Below, one piece after another: positions 1-6,842 of a stretch of 9,863 bases of DNA. A program made the translations under genes and the position numbers. The DNA comes from UBA6136 sp044351045 (GTDB taxonomy: Bacteria; Pseudomonadota; Gammaproteobacteria; Methylococcales; Methylococcaceae): NCBI GenBank assembly GCA_044351045.1, contig JBILGM010000072.1, positions 1 to 9,863 of the forward strand, read 5' to 3'. The number at the start of each line of letters is the position of its first letter. The stretch's first letter is position 1. The notes beneath the pieces were generated by a model. That model was not told the origin of the DNA. It did no database searches and saw only the letters and a list, made by a program, of their open reading frames with translations.

Positions 1-120
1 TTTTGTGCCTGATCGGCCAGTTGCTGCGGGCGTTGAAAAACGAAGGTGGGCACGCCTGCGGGCGACCGATGATTGGATTTCGGTCAGCGTATGCAGGTAG
101 TTGAATTTTGCAGGGCCGAC
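1..120 (+). repeat. Left arm of a perfect 120-bp inverted repeat, probable IS end
   Basis: This segment is the exact reverse complement of 9738-9857, with no mismatch found by eye. After position 120 the two copies diverge at once: this side runs into an ISL3 transposase remnant, the other into a CLC gene. One frame reads open from the left edge and stops with TGA at 102-104 (ending in AYAGS), about 16 bases before the repeat boundary. That is the usual layout for the 3' end of a transposase gene and the terminal repeat of an insertion sequence. The outer IR would begin near the GCCCTGCAAAATTC stretch on the opposite strand. The IS family was not recognised. An assembly-graph overlap at a multicopy repeat would look the same. 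Confidence 0.85.
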
Positions 121-633
121 CAATTAGTCCATGACGCGCTGGATCAAGTCCGCCGCAACGAGGTGAAGCATGACGCGTCGCTCAAGGGGAGCCGCTGAGC
201 GCTGCTCAAGCCCGCTAAGGACTGGTCCTTCCAGCAGATCACCGATATGCACTGGCTCCAACGCTCAGGCCTGAAGACCGCCCGGGCCTGGCGCATGAAA
301 GAGCGCTACCAGGAGATTCATCAGCAATGCCGGGCCGGCGAAGATCCCGAGCCCTTGTTTCGTTCCTGGATCTCCTGGGCCCGGCGCAGTCGGCTGGAAC
401 CCTTCAAACGCTTGGGCAAAACCCTGAAGGCCCACCTGCCTGGCATTCTTGCGGCCTATCGTCTCGGTGCCAGCAATGCCGTGGCCGAGAACATCAACAG
501 CCAGATTCAGGCCGCCATCGTCAGGGCTCGAGGGTTTCAATCGCTCAGAAGCCTCACCAACATCATCTTTCTGACCACCGGAAAGCTGCATAACCTCCCG
601 GCCAATCCTTTTGCTCACACGGTCACCCTATGA
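121..633 (+). pseudogene. ISL3 family transposase, C-terminal remnant with nonsense codon
   Basis: The frame beginning near position 121 reads QLVHDALDQVRRNE, then LKGSR, then TGA at 196-198, then continues in the same frame as ALLKPAKDW and on to a stop at 631-633. The pattern ALDQVRR, LLKG-type, KTARAWRMKERYQE and SNAVAENINSQIQAAIVRARGF is characteristic of the central and C-terminal DDE region of ISL3 transposases. The last of these surrounds the conserved acidic residue near the C-terminus. The TGA probably replaces a TGG tryptophan codon. The first ATG after the nonsense codon is at 247, but that would give only 128 residues without the N-terminal zinc finger and most of the catalytic core. 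The product should be inactive. Confidence 0.8.
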
Positions 634-661
634 GTCTTTCCACACAAAACGGGGAAGAGCC
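121..661 (+). mobile_element. ISL3-family insertion sequence remnant (copy A), 5'-truncated
   Basis: This is the 3' half of an ISL3-family element: the C-terminal part of the DDE transposase followed by a right terminal repeat ending in GGAAGAGCC at about 653-661. Read on the other strand this end begins GGCTCTTCC, as is typical of ISL3-family termini. The left part, including the zinc-finger N-terminus and the first catalytic region, is missing because the sequence switches abruptly to the 120-bp repeat at position 120. Its last 139 bases (523-661) match 1048-1186 in copy B at about 86 percent without gaps, so A and B are related but not recent duplicates. Confidence 0.8.
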
Positions 662-681
662 TAAAAGGCGCTCTTCCGTTT
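652..681. repeat. Abutting ISL3 ends forming an inverted repeat/hairpin
   Basis: GGAAGAGC (653-660) and GCTCTTCC (670-677) are perfect 8-bp complements separated by 9 bases. The pairing extends to AAAC/GTTT if two bulged G residues are allowed on the left. The left arm is the right end of ISL3 copy A and the right arm is the left end of copy B, so the two elements lie head-to-tail a few bases apart. The structure resembles a Rho-independent terminator, but only three T residues follow it on the plus strand. The simpler reading is paired transposon ends. Confidence 0.6.
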
Positions 682-1186
682 CGAGTGGAAATTAGCTTAG
701 CCTGATGCACTTTCACCACTGCTGTTGAGGTCATCCCGGATGGATTCCAATCTGTTGTTCACGTCAGCCCTGGGTCTCAAGGCGCCTTGGCAAGTGTCCG
801 ATATTCGCTTCGAGCCCGAGCAGGGGGCCATTCACTTCGATCTGGTCTGTGAGTCAAAACGGTTGGCTTGCCCGGTGTGTGACCAGACGGACCAACCCAT
901 TCATGACCGGTCACCACGGACCTGGCAGCATCTTCATTTCTTCCAATATCAGGCGTTCCTGCATGCCTCGTTGCCGCGGGTGAAGTGCGGTCATTGTCGT
1001 AAGGTCACTCAGGTGGAGGTGCCTTGGGCGCGCCCCGGGAGCGGTTTAGAGCCCGAGGCTTTCAGTCCCACAGAAGCCTCACCAACATCATCTTTCTGAC
1101 CACGGGGAAGTTGCAAAACCTCCCAGCCAATCCTTTCGCTCACGCGGTTGCCCTATGCGTCTTTCCATACAAAACGGAGGAGAGCC
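667..1186 (+). mobile_element. ISL3-family element (copy B), internally deleted
   Basis: This short ISL3 derivative has a left end near 667-690 (GCTCTTCC, then GTTTCGAGTGGAAA), an N-terminal transposase fragment, and a C-terminal fragment. Its right end at about 1161-1186 has the ISL3-type GGAGAGCC terminus. The central catalytic region is gone: the N-terminal reading ends at about 1047 and joins directly to sequence matching copy A from 523. Both termini are kept while the transposase is lost, which is the arrangement of a non-autonomous (MITE-like) derivative. No convincing 8-bp target duplication is visible at its borders. Confidence 0.75.
740..1156 (+). pseudogene. ISL3 transposase with internal deletion (N- and C-terminal pieces fused out of frame)
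   Basis: The ATG at 740, preceded by a GAGG motif at 727-730, opens an ISL3 N-terminus. It carries the zinc-binding pattern CPVCD...CGHC at about residues 46-49 and 84-87 from the start, followed by the conserved VPWARPGSGL stretch. In intact relatives this leads into the helix-turn-helix and DDE regions. Here, at about 1047, it jumps to the C-terminal coding sequence (RARGFQSHRSLTNIIFLTTGKL), which lies one frame away, so translation from 740 ends at 1097-1099. The C-terminal piece has also lost the TGA present in copy A (TGC instead) and runs open to 1239. No functional transposase can be made, although the zinc-finger fragment (about 120 residues) could be. Confidence 0.8.
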
Positions 1187-1199
1187 CCTTTATCCCCTG

Positions 1200-1224
1200 T
1201 TCCACACAGATTCATGGAAGAGGG
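1200..1224. repeat. Possible third ISL3 terminal-repeat remnant
   Basis: TTCCACACA (1200-1208), seven bases, then GGAAGAG (1216-1222) matches the layout of the right end of ISL3 copy A, which has TTCCACACA, six bases, then GGAAGAG. It lies 13 bases beyond the right end of copy B, just before the end of the chorismatase gene. It may be the scar of a further ISL3 insertion or part of a nested element. The match is short and could be chance. Confidence 0.35.
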
Positions 1225-1232
1225 TCGCCTTA

Positions 1233-2252
1233 TCAATAACTTATGAATCCTTCGATCTCCAGCAAAAGGGATTCCCGGCAAATGTCACCCACGGCAAACA
1301 GCATAGGGCTGTCGGGATCCATGGTTTGCTGCAGGCAGGCTCTGACGGGTTCGTAATCATCGGCTCGACGGAGATACACCTTCCAGCTGGCTCGGGCACC
1401 TAGCTGGCCGAGGTCGCCACTGCCGGCTTGTTTCAGCAGGGCGCGTAAATTATCCAGTGTGGTCTGGCATTGGCCCATCAGCTCAGCCGCATGGACAGTC
1501 TCATGGCTCCGGATGCTGGCAGTTCCCGAGATAAACAGCTGATCACCCTGTGGGGTCGAGTATCGAACCGCCCGGGAAAACGAGGGACTCCGCGGCCCAT
1601 GAATCGGAGGGTAACGAAACGCACTCATTTGCAGCGGGTTTTCGATCTGCAGACGGATCCCTTTTCCGGCCAGGAAGATGATCCAGAAATCACCCACGCG
1701 GCTGCCGACGGCCGTGGCGGCGGGAAGGTCATCATCCAGCGCATAGCCCATCTCGGCGAGAGCTTCATGGCGACCCCGGCAGAATCGCCGATAGCGTTCA
1801 AGTTGGTCCTGAGATTCATTGATTCGGGGAAAGTAATTCCACAGGCGAAGCAGTTGGCCATTCCCGTGGCTGCGTATGAGTCGGATAAGGTCGCAATAGC
1901 CTCGGTAAGTCACCTGATCCAGCTCATCGGCAGGATAGCGCGCTACACCCAAGAGCAGATCATCGCTTTGCGCGTAACGAATGTCACCCAGGGTTCCGTA
2001 ATGTACGGGAAGATTGGTAGACCAGACCTCCAGACCCGGACTATCCCCGAGGCTATCCATCGCCAACCAGGCGGTCGGCACGTCCTCGTGATAAGAGTCT
2101 TCGGCTCCCTGGCCCACATGATTCATGATGCCCAGCAACTGCTGCCCCTCCGGCAGACAGAGTGGGTGCTCTGACGGTAAATAGATTTGGCGCAAGGCCC
2201 CGGTTTCAGGGGGCGAATTTGGCGAGCTTTTGAGAGGGCGGACGGTGGACAT
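1233..2252 (-). CDS. Chorismatase, XanB2/FkbO/Hyg5 family (hydroxybenzoate-forming)
   Basis: This 339-residue cytoplasmic enzyme is expected to cleave chorismate (pyruvate release) to a hydroxybenzoate or a dihydrodiol. In xanthomonadin producers the homologue XanB2 makes 3- and 4-hydroxybenzoate, the former being the aryl starter of the pigment. Family signatures seen are LWNYFPRIN (137-145), RYRRFCRGRHEAL (153-165), ENPLQMSAFRYP (204-215), GPRSPSFSRA (219-228) and FISGTASIRSHET (240-252). A C-terminal LLLEIEG stretch contains glutamates 332 and 334; a conserved C-terminal glutamate takes part in catalysis in this family. The length is normal and no lesion is visible. The ATG at 2250-2252 has no clear Shine-Dalgarno sequence. 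The gene follows the halogenase gene by 44 bases on the same strand, suggesting one transcript. Which hydroxybenzoate isomer is formed cannot be read from sequence. ISL3 remnants lie immediately downstream. Confidence 0.9.
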   Translation of the reverse strand: MSTVRPLKSSPNSPPETGALRQIYLPSEHPLCLPEGQQLLGIMNHVGQGAEDSYHEDVPTAWLAMDSLGDSPGLEVWSTNLPVHYGTLGDIRYAQSDDLLLGVARYPADELDQVTYRGYCDLIRLIRSHGNGQLLRLWNYFPRINESQDQLERYRRFCRGRHEALAEMGYALDDDLPAATAVGSRVGDFWIIFLAGKGIRLQIENPLQMSAFRYPPIHGPRSPSFSRAVRYSTPQGDQLFISGTASIRSHETVHAAELMGQCQTTLDNLRALLKQAGSGDLGQLGARASWKVYLRRADDYEPVRACLQQTMDPDSPMLFAVGDICRESLLLEIEGFISY

Positions 2253-2296
2253 GCTCGACGGAATAACGGTGAGAGTGGCGGAACCTATCGCCCGGA

Positions 2297-3580
2297 CTAG
2301 CGGGTAACGGGCGGCACCCAGCCCCAGCGGATCAAGGCACTCTTGATGTAATAAATCACCCGAAACACCGACAGCGAAAACTTCATGGGAGTATCCCGAA
2401 AAATATCGCCGGCCAAAACCGAAGTCACGGCCTCGCGAACCCGTAGCATGTTTTGGGGATGCATGAACAGGTCACGGATTGCTGGCGTCGAGACGCGATA
2501 GATGAACCATGAGAATGTCCCCAGGCCCTTGTGAATGGCTTGCTCAAATTGTCGCAAACGTCGGGCCGTCGTTTTCGGTTCCCTCAGGAGACCATTGACG
2601 GCATCGGCGGCCAGGAAAGCGCTGTTCAACGCCAGATGGACGCCACTGGAAAATACCGGATCGATAAAGGCATAAGCATCACCGACCATCAAGTAGTTAT
2701 CTCCGGTCATGCGCCGTGACTGATAGGAATAGTTGCCGGTAGCCGTCACTTCACTTGCCAGGGTTGCCTCGGCCAGACGTGCAGCCACACCCGGACAGAG
2801 GGCAATCGTGTGCTGGAAGAACTGCTCCACGGTACCCTCGCGGGTCTTCAGATAGTCCGGTTTGCAGACCGCCCCCACGCTCATGGTGCCGTCCTTCAGC
2901 GGAATCAACCAGAACCAGCCATGATCAAACCAGTAGATGCAGATATTGCCTTCATCCCGGCCGGTGGCGCGTTCGGCACCCTCGAAGTGAGCGTAGAGCG
3001 CGGCACTTCGGTGACGTGGGTTGCGCGCCTTGATGCCGAGAAAATCAGCCATGAACGTATCCCGACCCGTCGCGTCGATATAGAAACGGGCTTGCCAGGT
3101 ATCGCGTGCACCGGAATCGTGGGTGGCTGATATCGTGCGAAGGCCATTTTCTTGAGCCTCCGCGCTGTCCACTCGCCACCCTTCATGCACCAATGCACCC
3201 TTGCTGGCAGCGTTCTGCAGGAGCACATGATCAAACTCAGAGCGCCTGACTTCAAAGGCATAGGGGTAATCCCGCTTTAGGGCATCACCGAAATCGAAGC
3301 GAGTGCTTTTGTCATGGTCAATGGAATGAAACTCCGCTGCATATTTCCTCAGACCAATGCGTTCGACAGCCTCCCTGACACCTAATTCGTCCAGGTAAGG
3401 GATGCTCAGGGGGAGCAGGCTCTCCCCAATATGAAACCGGGGATGGTGATCTTTTTCCAGAATCACCGTATGCCAGCCCTGCTCGGCCAGGAGCGCCCCA
3501 GCCGCCGAGCCTGCTGGACCACCGCCCATAATCAGTACGTCACACTGCTTCGGGTTGGCCGGACGGCTTTCTTGAATCAT
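2297..3580 (-). CDS. FAD-dependent halogenase-like oxidoreductase
   Basis: The 427-residue product has an N-terminal FAD-binding Rossmann motif GGGPAGSAAGALLAEQG (19-35), the IGESLLP segment (51-57) and the second flavin motif GDAYAFIDPVFSSGVHLAL (300-318). It also carries the WxWxIP signature of flavin-dependent halogenases as WFWLIP (222-227), and a lysine at 79 in the RKYAAEF context where these enzymes place the catalytic lysine that carries or activates hypohalous acid. This favours halogenation, probably of a phenolic or carrier-bound aryl substrate, with FADH2 from a separate reductase. A geranylgeranyl-reductase-like oxidoreductase role is the alternative. Halogenase-like genes occur in xanthomonadin loci, whose pigments are brominated. 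It is the first gene of the minus-strand pair with the chorismatase. No good ribosome binding site precedes the ATG at 3578-3580. Confidence 0.82.
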   Translation of the reverse strand: MIQESRPANPKQCDVLIMGGGPAGSAAGALLAEQGWHTVILEKDHHPRFHIGESLLPLSIPYLDELGVREAVERIGLRKYAAEFHSIDHDKSTRFDFGDALKRDYPYAFEVRRSEFDHVLLQNAASKGALVHEGWRVDSAEAQENGLRTISATHDSGARDTWQARFYIDATGRDTFMADFLGIKARNPRHRSAALYAHFEGAERATGRDEGNICIYWFDHGWFWLIPLKDGTMSVGAVCKPDYLKTREGTVEQFFQHTIALCPGVAARLAEATLASEVTATGNYSYQSRRMTGDNYLMVGDAYAFIDPVFSSGVHLALNSAFLAADAVNGLLREPKTTARRLRQFEQAIHKGLGTFSWFIYRVSTPAIRDLFMHPQNMLRVREAVTSVLAGDIFRDTPMKFSLSVFRVIYYIKSALIRWGWVPPVTR

Positions 3581-3819
3581 CGAGAATGGGTGTCAAACAC
3601 AAAGGTGAGGACAGGGACTCGGCTCAACCCGTAGGCAAGCCGCCTTGCCGAAAGAGTATAGCAAAGGGATTTTGCCTGAATTTCGCCCCGAAAGTGCTTC
3701 AGGGAAAAGGCTATGGTCGGCCTGAATAAGCAGTCATGAGTGTCGATGGCTTATCGTCGATGGCGGTAAACTGATACCGAAATGAATCGCTGATCTCGCT
3801 GGTTAAATCGACTTCCCGC
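3581..3819. promoter_or_regulatory. Divergent intergenic region with 9-bp direct repeat and small hairpin
   Basis: This spacer separates the minus-strand halogenase/chorismatase pair from the plus-strand deacetylase/methyltransferase pair, so it must hold both promoters. It contains a perfect direct repeat GTCGATGGC at 3742-3750 and 3756-3764 (14-bp periodicity), 56 to 78 bases upstream of the deacetylase start. The repeat is a candidate operator. A small hairpin GGCAAG/CTTGCC lies at 3634-3649 in the leader of the minus-strand pair. No convincing -35/-10 pair could be assigned by eye in either direction. Confidence 0.4.
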
Positions 3820-4674
3820 ATGTCAAAACACCCTTATAAACGCTTTGAGATTAAGCTGGAACAGACGGCCCAACCGGCCAGGCGATGGGTACCGAATACC
3901 TTCATGAGGTTCTCATTGGTCCTCCACGCGGCGGCATTGGTGTTTGCCCTCTGGCTGCCCGAATCCTGGATATGGGCATTGTGGGCGGTGATGCTCAATC
4001 AACTCACCCTGATCCTGGCGGGCCTTTGGCCAAAAAGTCGCTTACTGGGCCCGAACTGGACCCGTCTTCCTCCGGCAGCCGCCGCCAGGGGAGAGGTGTC
4101 GATCACCATAGACGATGGCCCCGATCCGGAGATTACCCCACGTGTCCTGGCGTTGTTGGACCAGTTTGGCGCCAAGGCCAGCTTTTTTTGTATTGCCGAA
4201 AAAGCCCGCCAATATCCCGAACTCTGCCGGGAGATCGTGAGCCGAGGCCACACCATCGAAAATCACAGTCTCCATCATCGCCTGGATTTCGCCTTTTCCG
4301 GCTATCGTGGATTCACCCGTGAGATAGCCGATGCTCAGGACATTCTTGCCCAGTTGAGTGGAAGTAGGCCCATGTTCTTCAGGGCGCCCTTCGGGATTCG
4401 CAATCCCCTCCTGGAGCCCGTCTTAAGCATCCTCGGATTACAGCTCACCAGCTGGACCCGCCGCGGTTTCGATACCCGTGAAACCAATCCCGACCGGGTA
4501 AGCCAACGCCTACGGAAGCACTTGTCAGCGGGCGATATTCTGCTGCTGCATGATGGCAACGCGGCCAGAACCATCAAGGGCGATGCCGTTATTCTGCAGG
4601 TGCTGCCAGATTTGCTGAAGGCTATCGACAAGGCCCATCTGCACTCGGTCAATCTAAGATCGGCTCGGGCGTGA
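3820..4674 (+). CDS. Membrane-anchored NodB-type polysaccharide deacetylase
   Basis: The 284-residue product is a carbohydrate esterase family 4 (NodB homology) protein, expected to remove acyl groups from an N-acetylated sugar or glycolipid using a metal ion. Two hydrophobic segments (about 31-47 and 49-70) precede the catalytic domain, which is therefore tethered to the inner membrane. All five CE4 motifs are present: TIDDGPD (96-102, with Asp98 and Asp99), HSLHH (149-153, metal-binding histidines), RAPFG (188-192), SWTRRGFD (211-218) and LLLHDG (241-246, His244). The chosen ATG is the earliest; it lacks a clear Shine-Dalgarno sequence, and the next in-frame ATG (3904) would shorten only the pre-membrane part. 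It is probably co-transcribed with the methyltransferase. Whether it acts on the pigment's lipid or sugar anchor is inference; the substrate is unknown. Confidence 0.88.
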   Translation: MSKHPYKRFEIKLEQTAQPARRWVPNTFMRFSLVLHAAALVFALWLPESWIWALWAVMLNQLTLILAGLWPKSRLLGPNWTRLPPAAAARGEVSITIDDGPDPEITPRVLALLDQFGAKASFFCIAEKARQYPELCREIVSRGHTIENHSLHHRLDFAFSGYRGFTREIADAQDILAQLSGSRPMFFRAPFGIRNPLLEPVLSILGLQLTSWTRRGFDTRETNPDRVSQRLRKHLSAGDILLLHDGNAARTIKGDAVILQVLPDLLKAIDKAHLHSVNLRSARA

Positions 4675-5468
4675 ACACAGTCGACTTTCGCCGCTGGGTG
4701 CATAGGGCGGCCGCGCTCTATTGCCCCGCAGGCCGTGCTGCCGAATATGGCGCCCGCGGAAAACTGGCAGGCGATCCGGTGTATCGGGCCTTGCTCAGTC
4801 CGCAACTCATTCCGGATGGATCACGCGTACTGGATCTCGGTTGTGGTCGGGCTTTGTTGGCCGCCTGGCTCAAGACCGTTCGCCAAGACTACGACGCCGG
4901 TCAATCCACGGAATGGGCCGACCCGCCGCCCCGTCTGGGGAGCTATCAAGGCATCGAGCTGATGGCGGCCGACGCGCAGTGTGCAAGGATCGCCCTCGGT
5001 TCTGAAGCCCGCATGATCATCACCGGCGACATGCAAACCGCCGTGTGGGATCAAGCCGAAGTGGTGGTGATGCTGGATGTCATTTACTTCCTCGAACCTG
5101 CGGCACAAGAGAAACTGCTGGCTCGCGTCCGACAGCATCTGCCTATCAATGGACGGCTCTTAATCCGCGTGGCCGATGCCTCCGCGGGGCCTCGATTCTG
5201 GTGGACGCTCCTGGTCGATCACATCGCCGCCGCATGGCGGGGGCATGGCTTTTCACGCTTCCATTGCCGGCCACTGGGCGAGTGGACACGCCTGCTTGAG
5301 CGCTTGGGTTTTTCCTGCGAAACGCAGCCTATGAGCGCGGGCACGCCATTCCACAACATACTGATCGTCGCACGCCCAGAAAATAGAAGAGGACTTTGGG
5401 ACGTTGCCCCTAGTGCGAGCGGAGTTCAGCCATGGCACCCGAGCCCGGTGCCTTTAGCACCCCCGTAA
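4671..5468 (+). CDS. Class I SAM-dependent methyltransferase
   Basis: The 265-residue product has a Rossmann-fold methyltransferase core. Motif I is VLDLGCG (53-59), followed by an acidic residue in GIELM (Glu96) for the ribose of S-adenosylmethionine, then TGD (118-120), motif IV-like VVVMLDVIYFL (131-141) and GRLLIRVAD (161-169). The GTG start at 4671 overlaps the deacetylase stop in a GTGA tetranucleotide, indicating translational coupling and a shared function. The acceptor is unknown; in aryl-polyene loci methyltransferases modify the aryl head or chain, and the neighbouring chorismatase and halogenase make that plausible. The last 25 or so residues are proline-rich and outside the fold, so they may be a read-out past the ancestral end. 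Confidence 0.85.
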   Translation: MNTVDFRRWVHRAAALYCPAGRAAEYGARGKLAGDPVYRALLSPQLIPDGSRVLDLGCGRALLAAWLKTVRQDYDAGQSTEWADPPPRLGSYQGIELMAADAQCARIALGSEARMIITGDMQTAVWDQAEVVVMLDVIYFLEPAAQEKLLARVRQHLPINGRLLIRVADASAGPRFWWTLLVDHIAAAWRGHGFSRFHCRPLGEWTRLLERLGFSCETQPMSAGTPFHNILIVARPENRRGLWDVAPSASGVQPWHPSPVPLAPP

Positions 5469-5502
5469 AGGCCAGTGGCGAACCTCCTGCGGCCGCCGGG
5501 GC

Positions 5503-5535
5503 AGACCAGACCGGTTCCGGTAAGCGGTCTGGTCT
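5503..5535 (+). terminator. Perfect 11-bp stem-loop after the methyltransferase gene
   Basis: AGACCAGACCG (5503-5513) pairs perfectly with CGGTCTGGTCT (5525-5535) around an 11-base loop, 35 bases after the methyltransferase stop. Only ATTCT follows, not a true T-run, so intrinsic termination would be weak. It may act with Rho or stabilise the 3' end. No coding region overlaps it. Confidence 0.55.
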
Positions 5536-5702
5536 ATTCTGAAGTCGAGTAGTGACAGAGCGACCCTGGTCGGCGACGATGGGGTTAGCCTGACCCTAGC
5601 CAGGCCTTGCTTGGCTCGCTAGAGCCAACTACTTTGCCCATTCAATGGCGGCATTTAAAACTCGTTCTTATTATTTTGTAAGCCTTTAAGAGGATGAGCT
5701 GA
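5536..5702 (+). promoter_or_regulatory. Leader and ribosome binding site of the alanine dehydrogenase gene
   Basis: This spacer has no gene. The last 60 bases before the start are markedly AT-rich (5652-5690), including TATTAT at 5669-5674 as a possible -10 element; no matching -35 hexamer was found. AAGAGGA at 5688-5694 is a good Shine-Dalgarno sequence at about 8 bases from the ATG at 5703 and decides that start. Imperfect short inverted repeats around 5596-5630 (AGCCA/TGGCT) are visible but weak. Confidence 0.4.
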
Positions 5703-6809
5703 ATGAAGATTGGCATACCCAAGGAAACCAAGGATCAGGAAGGCCGTGTGGCACTGATGCCGGAGGCGGTGGGTCAGTTGGTGATGGCCGGGCATGAGGT
5801 CCGGGTCGAGACACAGGCGGGATGCGGTTCTGGATTTACCGACGCGGAATATGCGAACGAAGGCGCACGGATTGTCGCCGTAACCGATGCTTGGGACAGT
5901 CAGCTGGTTCTGAAGGTCAAGGAGCCTCTGGAATCCGAATATGGCTACCTAAGGGATCAAATGCTTTTCACTTTCCTGCATTTGTCCGGGGTCCCGAGAT
6001 CCCTGACCGATGCGCTCCTCCGGCAGGGGACCACGGGCATCGCTTACGAGACGCTGGAGGATAGCCAGGGTCGTCTGCCGTTACTGGCGCCGATGAGCGC
6101 GGTTGCGGGCAACATGGCAGCCCTGGTGGGTGCGTATTATCTGGGGCGGACCCACGGCGGAAAGGGGGTCCAGCTTGGCAAGGTGCTGGGGACCCGCCAT
6201 GGCCGGGTTCTGATCATCGGCGATGGGGTTGTCGCGTGGCACGCAGCCCAAAGTGCTCATGGACTGGGCGCTGTAGTCGTCATGGCCGGTCTCGATGACC
6301 AGAAGGGCAGTCACTACCAGTCCTTGCTGGGTGAAGGCTTCCATTTCGTGACTTCAAGTAAGGAAGAGATCAGCCGACAACTGCCAGAGACTGATCTGGT
6401 TGTGGGCGCGGTGTTGCGCCGAGGGGCCAGGGCGGATTACGTGGTCAGCCGTGAACAGGTCAAACGCTTAAATCCCGGTTCGGTGATCGTTGATGTCAGT
6501 ATCGATCAGGGCGGTTGTATCGAGACATCAAGGCCGACCTCTCACAGTCACCCGATCTATGTCGAGGAAGGCGTGGTCCACTATTGTGTGACCAATATGC
6601 CGGGCGCCTATCCACGGACGTCCACCGTGGCATTGTCGAATGCCATCTTGCCTTATGCCCTGAAGCTGGCGAATGAGGGCTTGGCCGCATTGGCTAACGA
6701 CCCTGGCTTTGCCAAGGCGCTCAATACCTACCAAGGTCATTTGACCCTGTACACGGTCGCCGAGGATCTTGGCTTGCATGACCGACATCAAGCGTTTGTA
6801 ACAAGCTGA
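5703..6809 (+). CDS. ald: Alanine dehydrogenase (Ald family)
   Basis: This 368-residue enzyme should interconvert L-alanine with pyruvate and ammonia using NAD(H), and is full length for the family (about 370). The N-terminal signature MKIGIPKETKDQEGRVAL includes Arg15. Lys73 (KVKEP) and His93 (FTFLHLS) match the substrate-binding and catalytic residues (Lys75 and His96 in the Mycobacterium tuberculosis enzyme). Asp268 in SIDQGG and the PRTSTVALSNAILPYAL segment are also conserved. The oddity lies in the dinucleotide fold: the glycine motif reads GDGVVAWHAA (173-182), with the third glycine replaced by Ala178 and the usual asparagine by His180. The acidic residue at the end of the second strand, which binds the adenosine ribose, is Ala195. 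NAD specificity is therefore doubtful, and NADP use or loss of activity is possible. The gene has a strong ribosome binding site and stands as its own unit. The chrA remnant starts 33 bases downstream. Confidence 0.9.
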   Translation: MKIGIPKETKDQEGRVALMPEAVGQLVMAGHEVRVETQAGCGSGFTDAEYANEGARIVAVTDAWDSQLVLKVKEPLESEYGYLRDQMLFTFLHLSGVPRSLTDALLRQGTTGIAYETLEDSQGRLPLLAPMSAVAGNMAALVGAYYLGRTHGGKGVQLGKVLGTRHGRVLIIGDGVVAWHAAQSAHGLGAVVVMAGLDDQKGSHYQSLLGEGFHFVTSSKEEISRQLPETDLVVGAVLRRGARADYVVSREQVKRLNPGSVIVDVSIDQGGCIETSRPTSHSHPIYVEEGVVHYCVTNMPGAYPRTSTVALSNAILPYALKLANEGLAALANDPGFAKALNTYQGHLTLYTVAEDLGLHDRHQAFVTS

Positions 6810-6842
6810 GCATTCCATGAACTCAATCCCCGGGCGGCTTGT

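Noticed and set aside
265..618. Minus-strand open frame across the ISL3 copy A transposase
   Set aside because: Shadow of the transposase coding sequence with low-complexity GP-rich translation and no start signal.
1470..2174. Long plus-strand open frame opposite the chorismatase gene
   Set aside because: It lies wholly within the well-supported antisense gene, has no family features and its composition is that of a shadow frame.
3590..3598. TTGACA on the minus strand as a -35 box for the halogenase gene
   Set aside because: It sits about 10-20 bases before the ATG, leaving no room for a -10 and leader. Probably chance.
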